DNA from: Ignatzschineria cameli
Lineage (GTDB): Bacteria; Pseudomonadota; Gammaproteobacteria; Cardiobacteriales; Wohlfahrtiimonadaceae
Assembly: GCF_003121895.1 (NCBI RefSeq)
Contig: NZ_QEWW01000001.1
Coordinates: forward strand, 620,001-684,000
Direction of reading: 5' to 3'
DNA length: 64,000 bases
Both the position numbers and the translations under genes were made by a program. The notes below the pieces were generated by a model, which did no database searches, was not told the DNA's origin, and was given only the letters and a program-made list of their open reading frames with translations. Of this stretch, positions 8,814-22,146 are shown in pieces (positions within the stretch are counted from its first letter, which is position 1; every line of letters begins with the position of its first letter).

Positions 8814-10328
8814 TTAATCACGCATACGCATATGTGGGAAGAGTAAAACATCACGAATCGATGCCGAGTCAGTAAAGATCATCACTAATCGATCAATGCC
8901 GATCCCCTCTCCACCAGTCGGAGGCATCCCATATTCAAGCGCAGTTACGAAATCTTTATCATAATGCATTGCTTCATCATCACCAGATTCCTTATCAGCC
9001 ACTTGCGAGATAAAGCGTTCATGCTGATCTTCCGCATCATTAAGCTCAGAATAACCATTACCCACCTCTCGTCCACCAATAAAGTATTCGAAACGATCTG
9101 TAATTAAAGGATTCTCATCGTTTTTTCTTGCTAAAGGTGAGACTGCAAGCGGATAACCTGTAATAAAGGTCGGCTGCATTAAATTCTCTTCAACTTTCTC
9201 ATCAAAGATCTCCATCAAGATCTTACCCCAACAATCACTCTCCTGATACTTAATGTGATAAAGATCCGCTAACGCAGCAACGCCCTCTCTTGTATCAAGA
9301 TCGTAATCTTTAGCCTCTTCACAATATTTTAAGATCGATTCTTGAACCGTCATTCTTAATGATGGCTTACCGAAATCTAATGTATAACCTTGATAAGGAA
9401 CTTCCGTTGAACCATTCACTTTTAAGGCAATCTCTCTCATCATCGCCTCAGTCATATCCATCATATCTTTGTAATCTGCATATGCCCAGTACCACTCCAT
9501 CATTGTGAATTCTGGGTTATGACGTGTCGATACCCCTTCATTTCGGAAGTTTCGGTTCACCTCATAAACACGCTCCATACCACCAACGATCAATCGCTTA
9601 AGATAGAGCTCTGGTGCAATACGAAGATAGAACTCCATATCTAAGGCATTATGATGCGTTACAAAAGGCTGAGCATTAGCACCACCGGGGATCGGATGCA
9701 TCATCGGCGTCTCTACCTCTTCAAAACCCCACTCATCCATAAAATTACGAATGGTACGCAAAATCAAGTTACGCTTACGGAAAGTCTCACGTGAAGATTC
9801 ATTCATAATGAGATCGAGATAACGCTGGCGATAACGCGCTTCAACATCTGTTAAGCCATGGAATTTATCCGGTAATGGGCGCAATGATTTTGTCAAAAGG
9901 ATAAGCTGATTAGCTCGTACAGTTAGCTCTCCCTTATCAGAACGAGAGACTTCCCCTTCAACGGCAATAATATCACCGATATCCCATGTCTTAAATTCTT
10001 CAAAAGCTTCAGGACCGATTAAGCCGGTATTTACAAAGATCTGGATATCTCCTGTTTGGTCACGCAGGCTAACAAAGCCCCCCTTACCAAAAAGACGCTT
10101 AGCAACGATACGACCTGCCATCTTAACAATCTTACTCTTCTCCTTTAGCGCTTCACGATCAAGCCCTTCCATCTCTTGATGGAGCTGCTTTGCATCGGTA
10201 TCTTTTCTAAAGTGATTTGGGAATGCCACCGGTTTCGACTCACGGATCTTCGCAAGCTTTTCGCGGCGCTCTGTAATTAGATGATTCTCATTGTGCTCGT
10301 GATCGTTCACTACAGTCTCTTTTGTCAT
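8814..10328 (-). CDS. lysS: Lysyl-tRNA synthetase, class II
   Basis: Charges tRNA-Lys with lysine in the cytoplasm. The 504 residues carry an N-terminal OB-fold anticodon-binding domain (about 60-155, [23 protein letters not shown]), then the class II catalytic core with motif 2 ([22 protein letters not shown]) and motif 3 ([14 protein letters not shown]) near the C-terminus. Length matches the bacterial enzyme. It is downstream of guaB on the same strand but separated by 609 bases containing repeats and a guaB hairpin, so probably has its own promoter. prfB, the common upstream neighbour in enterics, is absent. Confidence 0.96.
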   Translation of the reverse strand: MTKETVVNDHEHNENHLITERREKLAKIRESKPVAFPNHFRKDTDAKQLHQEMEGLDREALKEKSKIVKMAGRIVAKRLFGKGGFVSLRDQTGDIQIFVNTGLIGPEAFEEFKTWDIGDIIAVEGEVSRSDKGELTVRANQLILLTKSLRPLPDKFHGLTDVEARYRQRYLDLIMNESSRETFRKRNLILRTIRNFMDEWGFEEVETPMMHPIPGGANAQPFVTHHNALDMEFYLRIAPELYLKRLIVGGMERVYEVNRNFRNEGVSTRHNPEFTMMEWYWAYADYKDMMDMTEAMMREIALKVNGSTEVPYQGYTLDFGKPSLRMTVQESILKYCEEAKDYDLDTREGVAALADLYHIKYQESDCWGKILMEIFDEKVEENLMQPTFITGYPLAVSPLARKNDENPLITDRFEYFIGGREVGNGYSELNDAEDQHERFISQVADKESGDDEAMHYDKDFVTALEYGMPPTGGEGIGIDRLVMIFTDSASIRDVLLFPHMRMRD

Positions 10329-10490
10329 TATATCTTCTACTTTAAATCATGGTTTACAATATCCGAAAGGATCACTTTTTTCGATTGAATCCTCTCACCC
10401 CATCTTAATAAGGCAATATTCTATCTGCTTTATTGCAACTTAAATTTTACTAAATTTGATTAGCACCTCATTAAAATCGCTTCAAACTAA

Positions 10491-10550
10491 TCAAGGTTTA
10501 TTCAAGTCTATCCAAATTTGTCCAGATTTATCTAAGCTTACCTAAAATTA
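10491..10550. repeat. Degenerate 10-bp tandem repeat, six units
   Basis: Six consecutive 10-base blocks conform to about TCYAARTTTA (TCAAGGTTTA, TTCAAGTCTA, TCCAAATTTG, TCCAGATTTA, TCTAAGCTTA, CCTAAAATTA). The period is close to one helical turn. It lies upstream of lysS. Confidence 0.6.
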
Positions 10551-10584
10551 TCTCCATATACTCAATCGCATCTAAATTTAAAGT

Positions 10585-10620
10585 AAGTCTTAAAATAAGT
10601 CTTAAAATAAGTCTTAAAAC
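10585..10620. repeat. 12-bp tandem repeat, three units
   Basis: AAGTCTTAAAAT occurs three times head to tail; only the last base of the third copy differs. Confidence 0.85.
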
Positions 10621-10677
10621 GGAAAACTGCTATTTTGATACTGATGCATCTTCTATTTCTACATCTTTTTTAAAACT

Positions 10678-10712
10678 AGAAAATCTCGAGGATCTCTCCC
10701 CGAGATTTTTAG
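10678..10712 (-). terminator. Possible guaB terminator hairpin
   Basis: Arms AAATCTCG and CGAGATTT flank a short loop, about 230 bases past the guaB stop. On the minus strand the T-run is interrupted, so termination efficiency is uncertain. Confidence 0.4.
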
Positions 10713-10937
10713 CGCAAAATAGCAAACTAGTCAATGCCTCTATTATCCACTATTTTAGAGAAATTACCCAACTAAAATAGTCACTAATTGAACAATCATT
10801 TCAATAACTTTTCAATAATTTCTCAATAATTAAAACTCTCAACCATGTTCAATAGATCTCAATAGCCTTCAATAGCGAATATAGAGAACATCTATAATCT
10901 TTAATTACGCATAAACATAAGCATAAATATATTAATA

Positions 10938-12422
<1,485 letters not shown>

Positions 12423-12436
12423 TTAAAAAGTGGCTT

Positions 12437-12445
12437 ATTCTAACA
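12437..12445 (-). promoter_or_regulatory. Extended -10 promoter of guaB
   Basis: On the minus strand TGTTAGAAT (TGn plus TAGAAT) lies about 40 bases before the guaB start, giving a short leader. No good -35 was seen. Confidence 0.4.
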
Positions 12446-12510
12446 AAAAAAAAGATCTCTGGCTAGATTTTATCAGGCTTTTGCGCAATTAAATAAAATT
12501 TAAAAAAGTT

Positions 12511-12519
12511 TGTTATAAT
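12511..12519 (+). promoter_or_regulatory. Extended -10 promoter of pgsA
   Basis: TGTTATAAT is a perfect extended -10 element (TGn-TATAAT), about 45 bases before the pgsA start. The region at the -35 position is not consensus, which is typical of extended -10 promoters. Confidence 0.55.
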
Positions 12520-12563
12520 AACCGAGGTGCCTATCAAAATGTTCTCGAGGAGTTAATCTAAGT

Positions 12564-13118
12564 ATGAACCTTCCTAGCCTCATCACCTGGACACGAGTCA
12601 TCGCGATTCCTGTCTTTATTCTCTGTTACTTTCTCGATACTCCCAATAAAAATATTGTGCTGACGCTCCTCTTTATGGCTGCTTCACTCACCGATTGGCT
12701 AGATGGTTATCTTGCAAGAAAATGGAATCAAACCTCCAGTTTTGGGGCATTCCTCGATCCTGTCGCAGACAAATTACTAGTTGCTGTAGCACTAATCGCA
12801 ATTATCGATCATGACCCTCATAAATGGTACCTAACTCTCTCGGTCATGATTATTATCTGCCGTGAAATCACCATCTCAGCTCTTCGTGAGTGGATGGCAA
12901 GTATGGGAGAGCGCGGAGTCGTTGCGGTCTCTTGGATCGGTAAATGGAAAACAGCCTTTCAGATGGGAGCAATTACATTTATTCTCTATGAAAAAAGCCT
13001 CTTAGGAATCCCTCTCTATGAAGTCGGAATACTCTTTTTGATTGTTGCTACAGTCTTAACGCTCTGGTCAATGATTCAATATCTCTACTCTACCTGGAAA
13101 GTTTTACGCGTCAGATAG
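12564..13118 (+). CDS. pgsA: CDP-diacylglycerol-glycerol-3-phosphate 3-phosphatidyltransferase
   Basis: Inner-membrane enzyme making phosphatidylglycerophosphate, the precursor of phosphatidylglycerol and cardiolipin. The 184-residue product has the CDP-alcohol phosphotransferase signature, D-G-x2-A-R-x8-G-x3-D-x3-D, visible in the stretch from LTDWLDGYLARKW to GAFLDPVADK (about residues 42-71), and about four to five hydrophobic helices. Length equals the E. coli enzyme. It is divergent from guaB and appears monocistronic, ending before a bidirectional terminator shared with the convergent cysteine desulfurase gene. Confidence 0.95.
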   Translation: MNLPSLITWTRVIAIPVFILCYFLDTPNKNIVLTLLFMAASLTDWLDGYLARKWNQTSSFGAFLDPVADKLLVAVALIAIIDHDPHKWYLTLSVMIIICREITISALREWMASMGERGVVAVSWIGKWKTAFQMGAITFILYEKSLLGIPLYEVGILFLIVATVLTLWSMIQYLYSTWKVLRVR

Positions 13119-13216
13119 GCCAAAATCAAAAAAGAAATAAAATAGAGCGATATAGAGATAAGCGACCAAAATATGAAGAGATAGATTCTCTAGCATTTAT
13201 AGATAACAGATAGCAT

Positions 13217-13243
13217 AAAGCGCCACATTAATGGTGCTTTTAT
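13217..13243 (+). terminator. Terminator of pgsA
   Basis: Arms AAAGCGCCA and TGGTGCTTT (one G-T pair) with a six-base loop, followed by a T-rich tail, about 100 bases after the pgsA stop. Confidence 0.7.
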
Positions 13244-13273
13244 TATTTTATCGCTTCTGTTTATTATTTTTAT

Positions 13274-13312
13274 GTTTATTGGTTTATTGATTTATTGGTT
13301 TATTGTTTATTG
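13274..13312. repeat. 8-bp tandem repeat, about five units
   Basis: GTTTATTG is repeated almost five times in a row, with one base change in the third copy and a deletion in the fifth. Confidence 0.8.
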
Positions 13313-13400
13313 ATCTACTTTTCATTTTTCACTTTTCACTCTTAACGTTTTACTATCGATCTTTTGCTCCCGAGAAAGTATCCTACTGCTCCTTTTCACT

Positions 13401-15104
13401 TTAAGCATCAATATTAGAATCACTTAAAGATTTATTGATAAAATCTCGCAACGCCTTCTCAAGATGGAGAAAGTCACGTAAATATTGTGCCGGCACTCTC
13501 CGCTCTAAAAGTTGCTCTAATGAAAGATAGGGCGTTAAAAGCTCTTGGCGTAAAGCGATAACTAGATCATTAAAGAGAGCCAAATAGAAAGGCGCACCAT
13601 ATACTTCCGCCGTAAGATCTCGCAATTGGAACATCTTACCATCATCCCCTTTAACTTCTTCGATCACACCATAGAGCGAAAATCGATAGTGAGGCTCTTC
13701 CACTAAAAATAGAGGCTCCTCTAATACCCGATCTCGATCCTCTTGCTCTTCTCTTTCAGCCACCAAATGAGAGGTTAAAATAGCGGCAATATCGCTATCA
13801 TAGAGATTATACTCCCCATACCAAACTGCCGGCCGGCCGGAGGCAAGTCGCTGAAGAAAATCGATCGCCTCTATCAGATAATTTCCTGCGGTTAAGATCT
13901 CCTCTTCCGTGGTAAATCGCCCAACACTGATGCGAATCGAAGAGAGCGCCCGTCGAGGAGTATATCCCATCTCCGTCAAAACATAGGAGGGTAAGGAGCT
14001 ATCACTATTACAAGCCGATCCTTTTGCAATTGCAACTTTAGGGATTAACGCCATTAAAGCATCCGCATGAACATGAGGAATATAGAGATTCAGCACCCCC
14101 GGCTCCCGCTCTACTGATGGCGCTGCACTATTGACCTCTACTCCATAGGGAAGTAGCTGTTTAAGCAGAAGACTCTCTAATCGAACCAAGCGATGACGCT
14201 CCTCCTCCCAATTATCAGCAATAAGCTCAAGTGCCTTGGCAAAACCCATAATAGACTCATTCACCATAGTGCCGGCACGTAATGCTAACTGCCCACCGCT
14301 ACCATCAATTAGTGGCTTCATAGGTAATTTAGGAAAAGCACGACGATAGAGAAGTCCTAAACCTTTTGGTCCATAACATTTATGAGCAGAGAGACTTACA
14401 AGATCAAATTGTGACGCATCAAATTGAAAATGGGGAGCAGCTTGTGTCGCATCGATATGGATCGGGATTTTATATCGCCGCGCAATCTGAGCAATCTCTT
14501 CAACCGGGAGCTTATCCCCTGTTTCATTATTAACCCAAATAAGAGAGATAATAGCAGTCTCATCAGTAATTGCCGCTTCAACCATCGATGTGGTGATTCT
14601 TCCTGCCTCATCAGGGGCGATAAATGTTGCCCGATATCCCTGCTTTATTAAGGCCTGAACAGTATTAATTGTCGCCTTATGCTCAATCGTTGTCGTAATA
14701 ATCTCCCGCTTTTTCTGTGCGGCAAGTACCCCTTTTAAAGCGTGATTGATCGATTCCGTTGCACCACTTGTTATAATAATCTCATCACTTGTTAGATTAA
14801 AGTGGGCGGCAATAGTGGAAAGCGCCTGATCTACCGATTGTTTAGCTACTACACCTAATTCATGAGGGCTACCAATATTTGCCCAATCACAGGTCATCGC
14901 ATTTACAATCGCTTCAATCACTATAGGGTCAACGGGTGTTGTCGCAGCATAGTCGAGGTAGATCACATCTGCAAATTGAGGCTTAGTCGGCAACTTAGAA
15001 GTTAAAGCCTCCTCATTAACAGAGCTCATTAAAAGATCCTGTCGCTGCTCATCATCCTTCTCCATAAATGGGTCAATCCCAAAACGTTCCAATATTGATT
15101 TCAT
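13401..15104 (-). CDS. Cysteine desulfurase-like protein with C-terminal extension
   Basis: Class V PLP enzyme of the NifS/IscS family, with both ends extended. Residues 48-420 hold the desulfurase core: LDYAATTPV at 50, SGATESINHAL, HIDATQAAPH, the PLP lysine K242 in SAHKCYGPKGLG, and the sulfur-carrying C365 in KGSACNS. Residues 1-47 are an extra acidic leader. Residues 424-567 are a 144-residue extra domain with no cysteine. Its pattern, RFSLYGVIEEVKGDDGK then AEVYGAPFYLAL, then a helical tail, resembles the IscU/NifU-N scaffold layout without its cluster ligands. The resemblance is my inference. IscS is about 404 residues. No iscR, iscU or sufE gene adjoins it, so it is not the usual isc operon copy. 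Confidence 0.8.
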   Translation of the reverse strand: MKSILERFGIDPFMEKDDEQRQDLLMSSVNEEALTSKLPTKPQFADVIYLDYAATTPVDPIVIEAIVNAMTCDWANIGSPHELGVVAKQSVDQALSTIAAHFNLTSDEIIITSGATESINHALKGVLAAQKKREIITTTIEHKATINTVQALIKQGYRATFIAPDEAGRITTSMVEAAITDETAIISLIWVNNETGDKLPVEEIAQIARRYKIPIHIDATQAAPHFQFDASQFDLVSLSAHKCYGPKGLGLLYRRAFPKLPMKPLIDGSGGQLALRAGTMVNESIMGFAKALELIADNWEEERHRLVRLESLLLKQLLPYGVEVNSAAPSVEREPGVLNLYIPHVHADALMALIPKVAIAKGSACNSDSSLPSYVLTEMGYTPRRALSSIRISVGRFTTEEEILTAGNYLIEAIDFLQRLASGRPAVWYGEYNLYDSDIAAILTSHLVAEREEQEDRDRVLEEPLFLVEEPHYRFSLYGVIEEVKGDDGKMFQLRDLTAEVYGAPFYLALFNDLVIALRQELLTPYLSLEQLLERRVPAQYLRDFLHLEKALRDFINKSLSDSNIDA

Positions 15105-15143
15105 AATTAAATTATCTCTACCCTAGAATGCTACGCTAGAAAT

Positions 15144-15166
15144 GGAAAAGGCTCTCGAAGAGCCTT
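15144..15166 (-). terminator. Terminator after the amino-acid ABC ATPase
   Basis: Perfect arms AAGGCTCT and AGAGCCTT around a TCG loop, followed on the minus strand by TTTTCC. It lies about 160 bases after the ATPase stop and just upstream of the desulfurase. Confidence 0.65.
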
Positions 15167-15324
15167 AAATAAAATAGATTGCCGAAGTTGTTCTACCTAA
15201 GTTGTTTTAAATATAGCGGTAAGATGACAACTCAAAATGACAAAATTCTCTTTTAAACTCTCTCTTACACATTCTCTTAAATAGCTATCGATTAAATCAT
15301 TAGATCATCGAGAGTCATCGACTA

Positions 15325-16095
15325 CTAACGATTATAATGCTTAATAAATTGTTTAAAACGGTCTGACTTAGGATTAGTAAAGAGTTCATGAGGAGCACCC
15401 TCTTCCTCTATCTTTCCTTCATGGAAAAAGATAACTCGATTAGAGACATTGCGGGCAAAATCCATCTCGTGAGTAACAACAATCATCGTCATACCCTCTT
15501 TTGCCAAATCTTGCATAACAGTTAATACCTCATGCACTAACTCTGGGTCGAGCGCAGATGTGGGCTCATCAAATAGAATCACACTCGGCTCCATCGCTAA
15601 GGCTCTAGCAATTGCAACACGTTGTTGCTGTCCTCCCGATAGAGATATAGGGTAATCATTGACGCGCTCACTCATCCCCACTTTTGCCAAGAGTGCCAAA
15701 GCGCGCTCTTTCGCCTCCTGCTTTGAGAGACCTAAAACATGCATGGGGGCTTCAATCATATTCTCTAAAACCGTCATATGGCCCCATAGGTTGAAATTTT
15801 GAAAGACCATTCCAAGCTCTGTACGCATCTTTTGTAGCGCCTTAGGATCTTTAGCAACTAACCCTTCCGGCCCCGGCACTAAAATTAACTTTTCACCATT
15901 AAGGGTGATCTCTCCTTGATTAGGATTTTCTAACAGATTAATACAGCGCAAAAAGGTACTCTTTCCGGAGCCTGAAGCCCCTAACATCGAAACAACATCT
16001 CCTTTATTTAAGGTCAAGGAGATACCTTTTAAGATCTCTCTATCCCCAAAAGATTTGTGGATATTTTCAACGACTAATGTAGGCTGAGTGCTCAT
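15325..16095 (-). CDS. Polar amino-acid ABC transporter ATP-binding protein (HisP-like)
   Basis: Cytoplasmic ATPase of a polar amino acid importer. The frame is open further upstream to 16281, but homologs begin near [18 protein letters not shown], so I place the start at 16095, giving 256 residues. Walker A is GASGSGKST, the signature is [15 protein letters not shown], Walker B is [12 protein letters not shown] and the H-loop is [40 protein letters not shown]-type wording is closest to HisP/ArtP. No permease or periplasmic binding protein gene adjoins it, so its partners must be encoded elsewhere. Substrate (histidine, arginine or similar) cannot be fixed. Confidence 0.88.
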   Translation of the reverse strand: MSTQPTLVVENIHKSFGDREILKGISLTLNKGDVVSMLGASGSGKSTFLRCINLLENPNQGEITLNGEKLILVPGPEGLVAKDPKALQKMRTELGMVFQNFNLWGHMTVLENMIEAPMHVLGLSKQEAKERALALLAKVGMSERVNDYPISLSGGQQQRVAIARALAMEPSVILFDEPTSALDPELVHEVLTVMQDLAKEGMTMIVVTHEMDFARNVSNRVIFFHEGKIEEEGAPHELFTNPKSDRFKQFIKHYNR

Positions 16096-16721
16096 AATGT
16101 GATGATTCCTAATATTCAGATAAGATAAGGCAAGCTCTTCATTATAACAACATTCACCAAGAAACGACTGCTCATTTCTTAGAAAGTTCCCATCGCAATA
16201 GGACAAAAGGGCTAAAACATAGTGTATAATAGCGAAATCAAAAAATAGTTGTAGAAAGAGGCGAACAACCACTCTTTTCAACTCTATTTACCGGCAATCT
16301 TGACACCCATCTCGATCATTCATATCGGATTTTCATGCAAGCAAATAGAGAACAGTTAAAAAAATGCTTCTCTTGAGAATAATTATTGAAAATAGCAAAA
16401 CGTAATAATTCTTAAGAAAGTGGAATTTAACCGAAAAGTACTCCCTAAAACCTACAATTGATAGAGACCTTATTCAACAAGATATGACTCAACAACTTTA
16501 AGCATTACCCTATAAACATTACTCCATATTGCCAAATGCTATTTGAGATAGCAGAGAATAGAAAAATAGGGGGAGTTTTGAGTATAAGAGTGTATAGACG
16601 TATTGAAGCAGCTAAATATTTAAGCTTTTGAGCTTTTAAACTTTTAAGTTTTTTATACTTTTAAAACTTTTAAAATTTTTTAAACTTTATTAAATGACTA
16701 TAAAATAAAGGATTTTTTGGA
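16096..16721. other. Spacer upstream of leuS
   Basis: 626 bases between divergent genes. A TATAAT at about 16222 on the plus strand may be a promoter. The last 100 bases carry the 9-bp repeat listed next. No supported gene. Confidence 0.5.
16622..16692. repeat. Degenerate 9-bp repeat abutting leuS
   Basis: About eight units of roughly ACTTTTAAA (AAGCTTTTG, AGCTTTTAA, ACTTTTAAG, ACTTTTAAA twice, and variants), ending 29 bases before the leuS start codon. Confidence 0.65.
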
Positions 16722-19307
16722 ATGAAACCAACCTACGAAGCGGCCGTCATTGAAGCAGCAGCACAAGCGTTCTGGGAAAAGAATGCTTCTTTTAAAGTAG
16801 AAGATAAAACTGATAAACCCAATTACTACTGTCTTTCGATGTTCCCCTACCCTTCAGGTAGACTCCATATGGGACATGTCCGTAACTACACTATCGGCGA
16901 TGTTATCACCCGTTATAAGAAGATGAGTGGCTATAACGTGATGCAACCGATCGGTTGGGATGCTTTTGGAATGCCGGCAGAAAATGCGGCGATCGATAAC
17001 AAAGTCTCCCCTCACAGCTGGACACAGAAGAATATTGTCTATATGCGTCAACAGTTTAAAGAGCTCGGATTTGGCTTCGACTGGTCCCGTGAATTCTCTA
17101 CTTGTGATCCTGAATATTATGGTTGGGAGCAGTGGTTTTTCCTCCAACTCTATAAAAAAGGGGTTATCTACCGCAAAAAGGGAATTGTTAACTGGGATCC
17201 TGTCGATCAAACTGTTTTAGCTAATGAACAGGTAATTGATGGTCGCGGATGGCGTTCTGATGCGCTTGTAGAGCGTCGTGAAATCCCGATGTACTACTTT
17301 AAGATCACCGATTATGCCGATGAGTTATTAGAAGATCTCGCTCTTTTAGAAGAGTGGCCAGAGCAAGTAAGAACAATGCAGGCTAATTGGATCGGGCGCT
17401 CAGAAGGAATGGAAGTAACCTTTCTACACGATGGGGGGCAATTCAATGTCTTTACCACTCGTCCGGATACCCTAATGGGAGTCACTTATGTTGCTGTGGC
17501 GCCAGAGCATCCTATTGCGACTAAAGCTGCAGAAAACAATCCTCAATTAGCAGAATTTATTAAAGAGTGCCAAAAAACAGGCACTAGCGAAGCTGATTTT
17601 GCAACACAAGAAGCAAAAGGAATGGCAACGGGACAATTTGCAACACATCCTCTTACAGGTGAAAAGGTAGAGATCTGGGTCGCAAACTATGTCTTAATGG
17701 CATATGGTGATGGCGCAGTTATGGCGGTTCCTGCACATGATGCTCGCGACTTTGCCTTTGCTAAAAAATATAACCTTCCTATTAAAGTTGTTATTAAGCC
17801 AGAAAATGGCAATATCAGCACTGATGTATGGCACGAGTCATTAGCAGAGCATGGAATATTAATCAACTCAGGTGAGTTCGATGGCCTCAATTTTGAGGAA
17901 GCATTTGCTAAAATTGGTGAAGCACTAGAAGCAAAAGGCTTAGGAAAACCTAAAACACAATATCGTTTACGTGACTGGGGAATCTCGCGCCAACGCTACT
18001 GGGGTTGTCCAATTCCTATTATTAACTGCCCAAGCTGTGGTGAAGTTCCTGTTCCTGAAAAAGATCTTCCAGTCGTATTACCGACCGACTGTATTCCGGA
18101 TGGAAGTGGAAACCCACTTAATAAGCTCGATTCATTTAAGAATACCACTTGTCCAAAATGTGGCGGCGCTGCAGAGCGTGAAACCGATACAATGGATACC
18201 TTCGTGGAATCTTCATGGTATTATGCCCGCTTCGCATGCAGCAATTATGATCAAGGTATGATCGACCCAGAAGCAGCAACTGCTTGGTTACCAGTTGATC
18301 AATATATCGGTGGAGTTGAGCATGCAATTCTTCATCTTCTCTACTCACGCTTCTTCCATAAGTTGATGCGCAATGAAGGATTATTAGGCGATATTGAAAA
18401 GGTAGGTCCTGAGCCTTTCAAAGCACTTCTAACGCAAGGGATGGTTGTTTCTCCTTCATTCTTCCGTCACAGCGCAAAAGGCTATGAGTGGTTCAATATC
18501 AAAGACGTTGAGGTTCGAGAAACTAATGGTGAGAAGGAGTACTTCCTAAAAGCTGATGGGGAACCTGTCACCTACTACGGCATCCAGAAGATGGGTAAAT
18601 CGAAGAATAATGGTGTTGATCCAGAGGCAATTGTTAAAGAGTATGGTGCCGATGTCTCTCGTCTCTTTATGATGTTTACTTCACCGCCTGAGCAGACGCT
18701 TGAGTGGTCAGCTTCCGGCTTAGAGGGCGCCGATCGTTTCTTACGCCGTATCTGGAACTTTGCTTATGAAAATCAAGCAATCTTAAAAGATTTGACTCTC
18801 AGCTGTGAAACTTTGACAGAAAAAAGTGCCAAAGATGCGCGTCGTGAGATTCATCAAGAGTTGAAGAAAGCACTCTATGACTATGAACGATTCCATTTCA
18901 ATACAGTGATCTCCGCAAATATGATTATGCTCAATATCTTGAGTAAATTGGGAGATTCTCGAGATGAAGCGGCCGTTAAGCAGGAAGGCTTCTCTATTAT
19001 GCTCCGACTCTTGAGCCCTATTGTGCCCCATATTACACATACGATCTGGAGTACACTCTTCGGTGATGATATTCTCAACCACCCTCTTCCTGAAGTGGTT
19101 ACTGAAGCATTAGTCTCTGATGAAGTAAAATATATGGTTCAAGTCAATGGTCGCTTAAGAGGTGAGATTATTGTCCCCGCTTCTGCCTCAAAAGAGGAGA
19201 TTGAAAAAGCGGCGCTCGCAAATGAGAATGCAGCTAAATTCATTGAAGGCGAGATTCGCCGAATTATCGTTGTTCCTAATCGTTTAGTTAACATTGTCGC
19301 TAACTAA
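16722..19307 (+). CDS. leuS: Leucyl-tRNA synthetase
   Basis: Charges tRNA-Leu and edits mischarged products. The 861-residue protein has the HIGH-type motif in [18 protein letters not shown] near residue 45, the CP1 editing insertion ([12 protein letters not shown] near 250), a zinc-ribbon-like CPSCG ... CPKCGG pair in the middle, and the second signature reading KMGKS rather than the usual KMSKS. It has the normal bacterial length and C-terminal anticodon-binding domain. The ATG follows an AT-rich leader with AAAGGA. It converges with icd on a shared terminator. In many gammaproteobacteria lptE and holA follow leuS; here they do not. Confidence 0.96.
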   Translation: MKPTYEAAVIEAAAQAFWEKNASFKVEDKTDKPNYYCLSMFPYPSGRLHMGHVRNYTIGDVITRYKKMSGYNVMQPIGWDAFGMPAENAAIDNKVSPHSWTQKNIVYMRQQFKELGFGFDWSREFSTCDPEYYGWEQWFFLQLYKKGVIYRKKGIVNWDPVDQTVLANEQVIDGRGWRSDALVERREIPMYYFKITDYADELLEDLALLEEWPEQVRTMQANWIGRSEGMEVTFLHDGGQFNVFTTRPDTLMGVTYVAVAPEHPIATKAAENNPQLAEFIKECQKTGTSEADFATQEAKGMATGQFATHPLTGEKVEIWVANYVLMAYGDGAVMAVPAHDARDFAFAKKYNLPIKVVIKPENGNISTDVWHESLAEHGILINSGEFDGLNFEEAFAKIGEALEAKGLGKPKTQYRLRDWGISRQRYWGCPIPIINCPSCGEVPVPEKDLPVVLPTDCIPDGSGNPLNKLDSFKNTTCPKCGGAAERETDTMDTFVESSWYYARFACSNYDQGMIDPEAATAWLPVDQYIGGVEHAILHLLYSRFFHKLMRNEGLLGDIEKVGPEPFKALLTQGMVVSPSFFRHSAKGYEWFNIKDVEVRETNGEKEYFLKADGEPVTYYGIQKMGKSKNNGVDPEAIVKEYGADVSRLFMMFTSPPEQTLEWSASGLEGADRFLRRIWNFAYENQAILKDLTLSCETLTEKSAKDARREIHQELKKALYDYERFHFNTVISANMIMLNILSKLGDSRDEAAVKQEGFSIMLRLLSPIVPHITHTIWSTLFGDDILNHPLPEVVTEALVSDEVKYMVQVNGRLRGEIIVPASASKEEIEKAALANENAAKFIEGEIRRIIVVPNRLVNIVAN

Positions 19308-19343
19308 TCTTAAGATTCTTTAACGATATGTACGATATAGAAG

Positions 19344-19376
19344 AAAACCCAACAAGTAAAACTTGTTGGGTTTTTT
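19344..19376. terminator. Bidirectional terminator between leuS and icd
   Basis: Perfect arms AAAACCCAACAAG and CTTGTTGGGTTTT with a short loop and T-runs on both strands, between two convergent genes. Confidence 0.9.
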
Positions 19377-19494
19377 AGTATTTACTTCACGCTATCTAAT
19401 AAACTTTAATTTCAAGTGTCAGTTTAACTTTAGATTTAGCTTATTAGCTGTTATCTGCTTCTTTGATATATTCTTTTATGTCTTCTTTTATATA

Positions 19495-22146
<2,652 letters not shown>

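Larger units (their letters stand above)
10329..10937. other. lysS-guaB spacer with tandem repeats
   Basis: 609 bases without a gene. It contains a degenerate 10-bp repeat, a perfect 12-bp triple repeat and a hairpin that may end guaB transcription, all listed separately. Confidence 0.6.
13119..13400. other. Convergent spacer pgsA / cysteine desulfurase
   Basis: 282 bases with a terminator hairpin and an 8-bp tandem repeat, no gene. Confidence 0.55.

Noticed and set aside
15325-16281. Long N-terminal extension of the ABC ATPase frame
   Set aside because: Family members begin near MSTQPTLVV; the extra 62 codons are hydrophobic and AT-rich, fitting untranslated upstream sequence.
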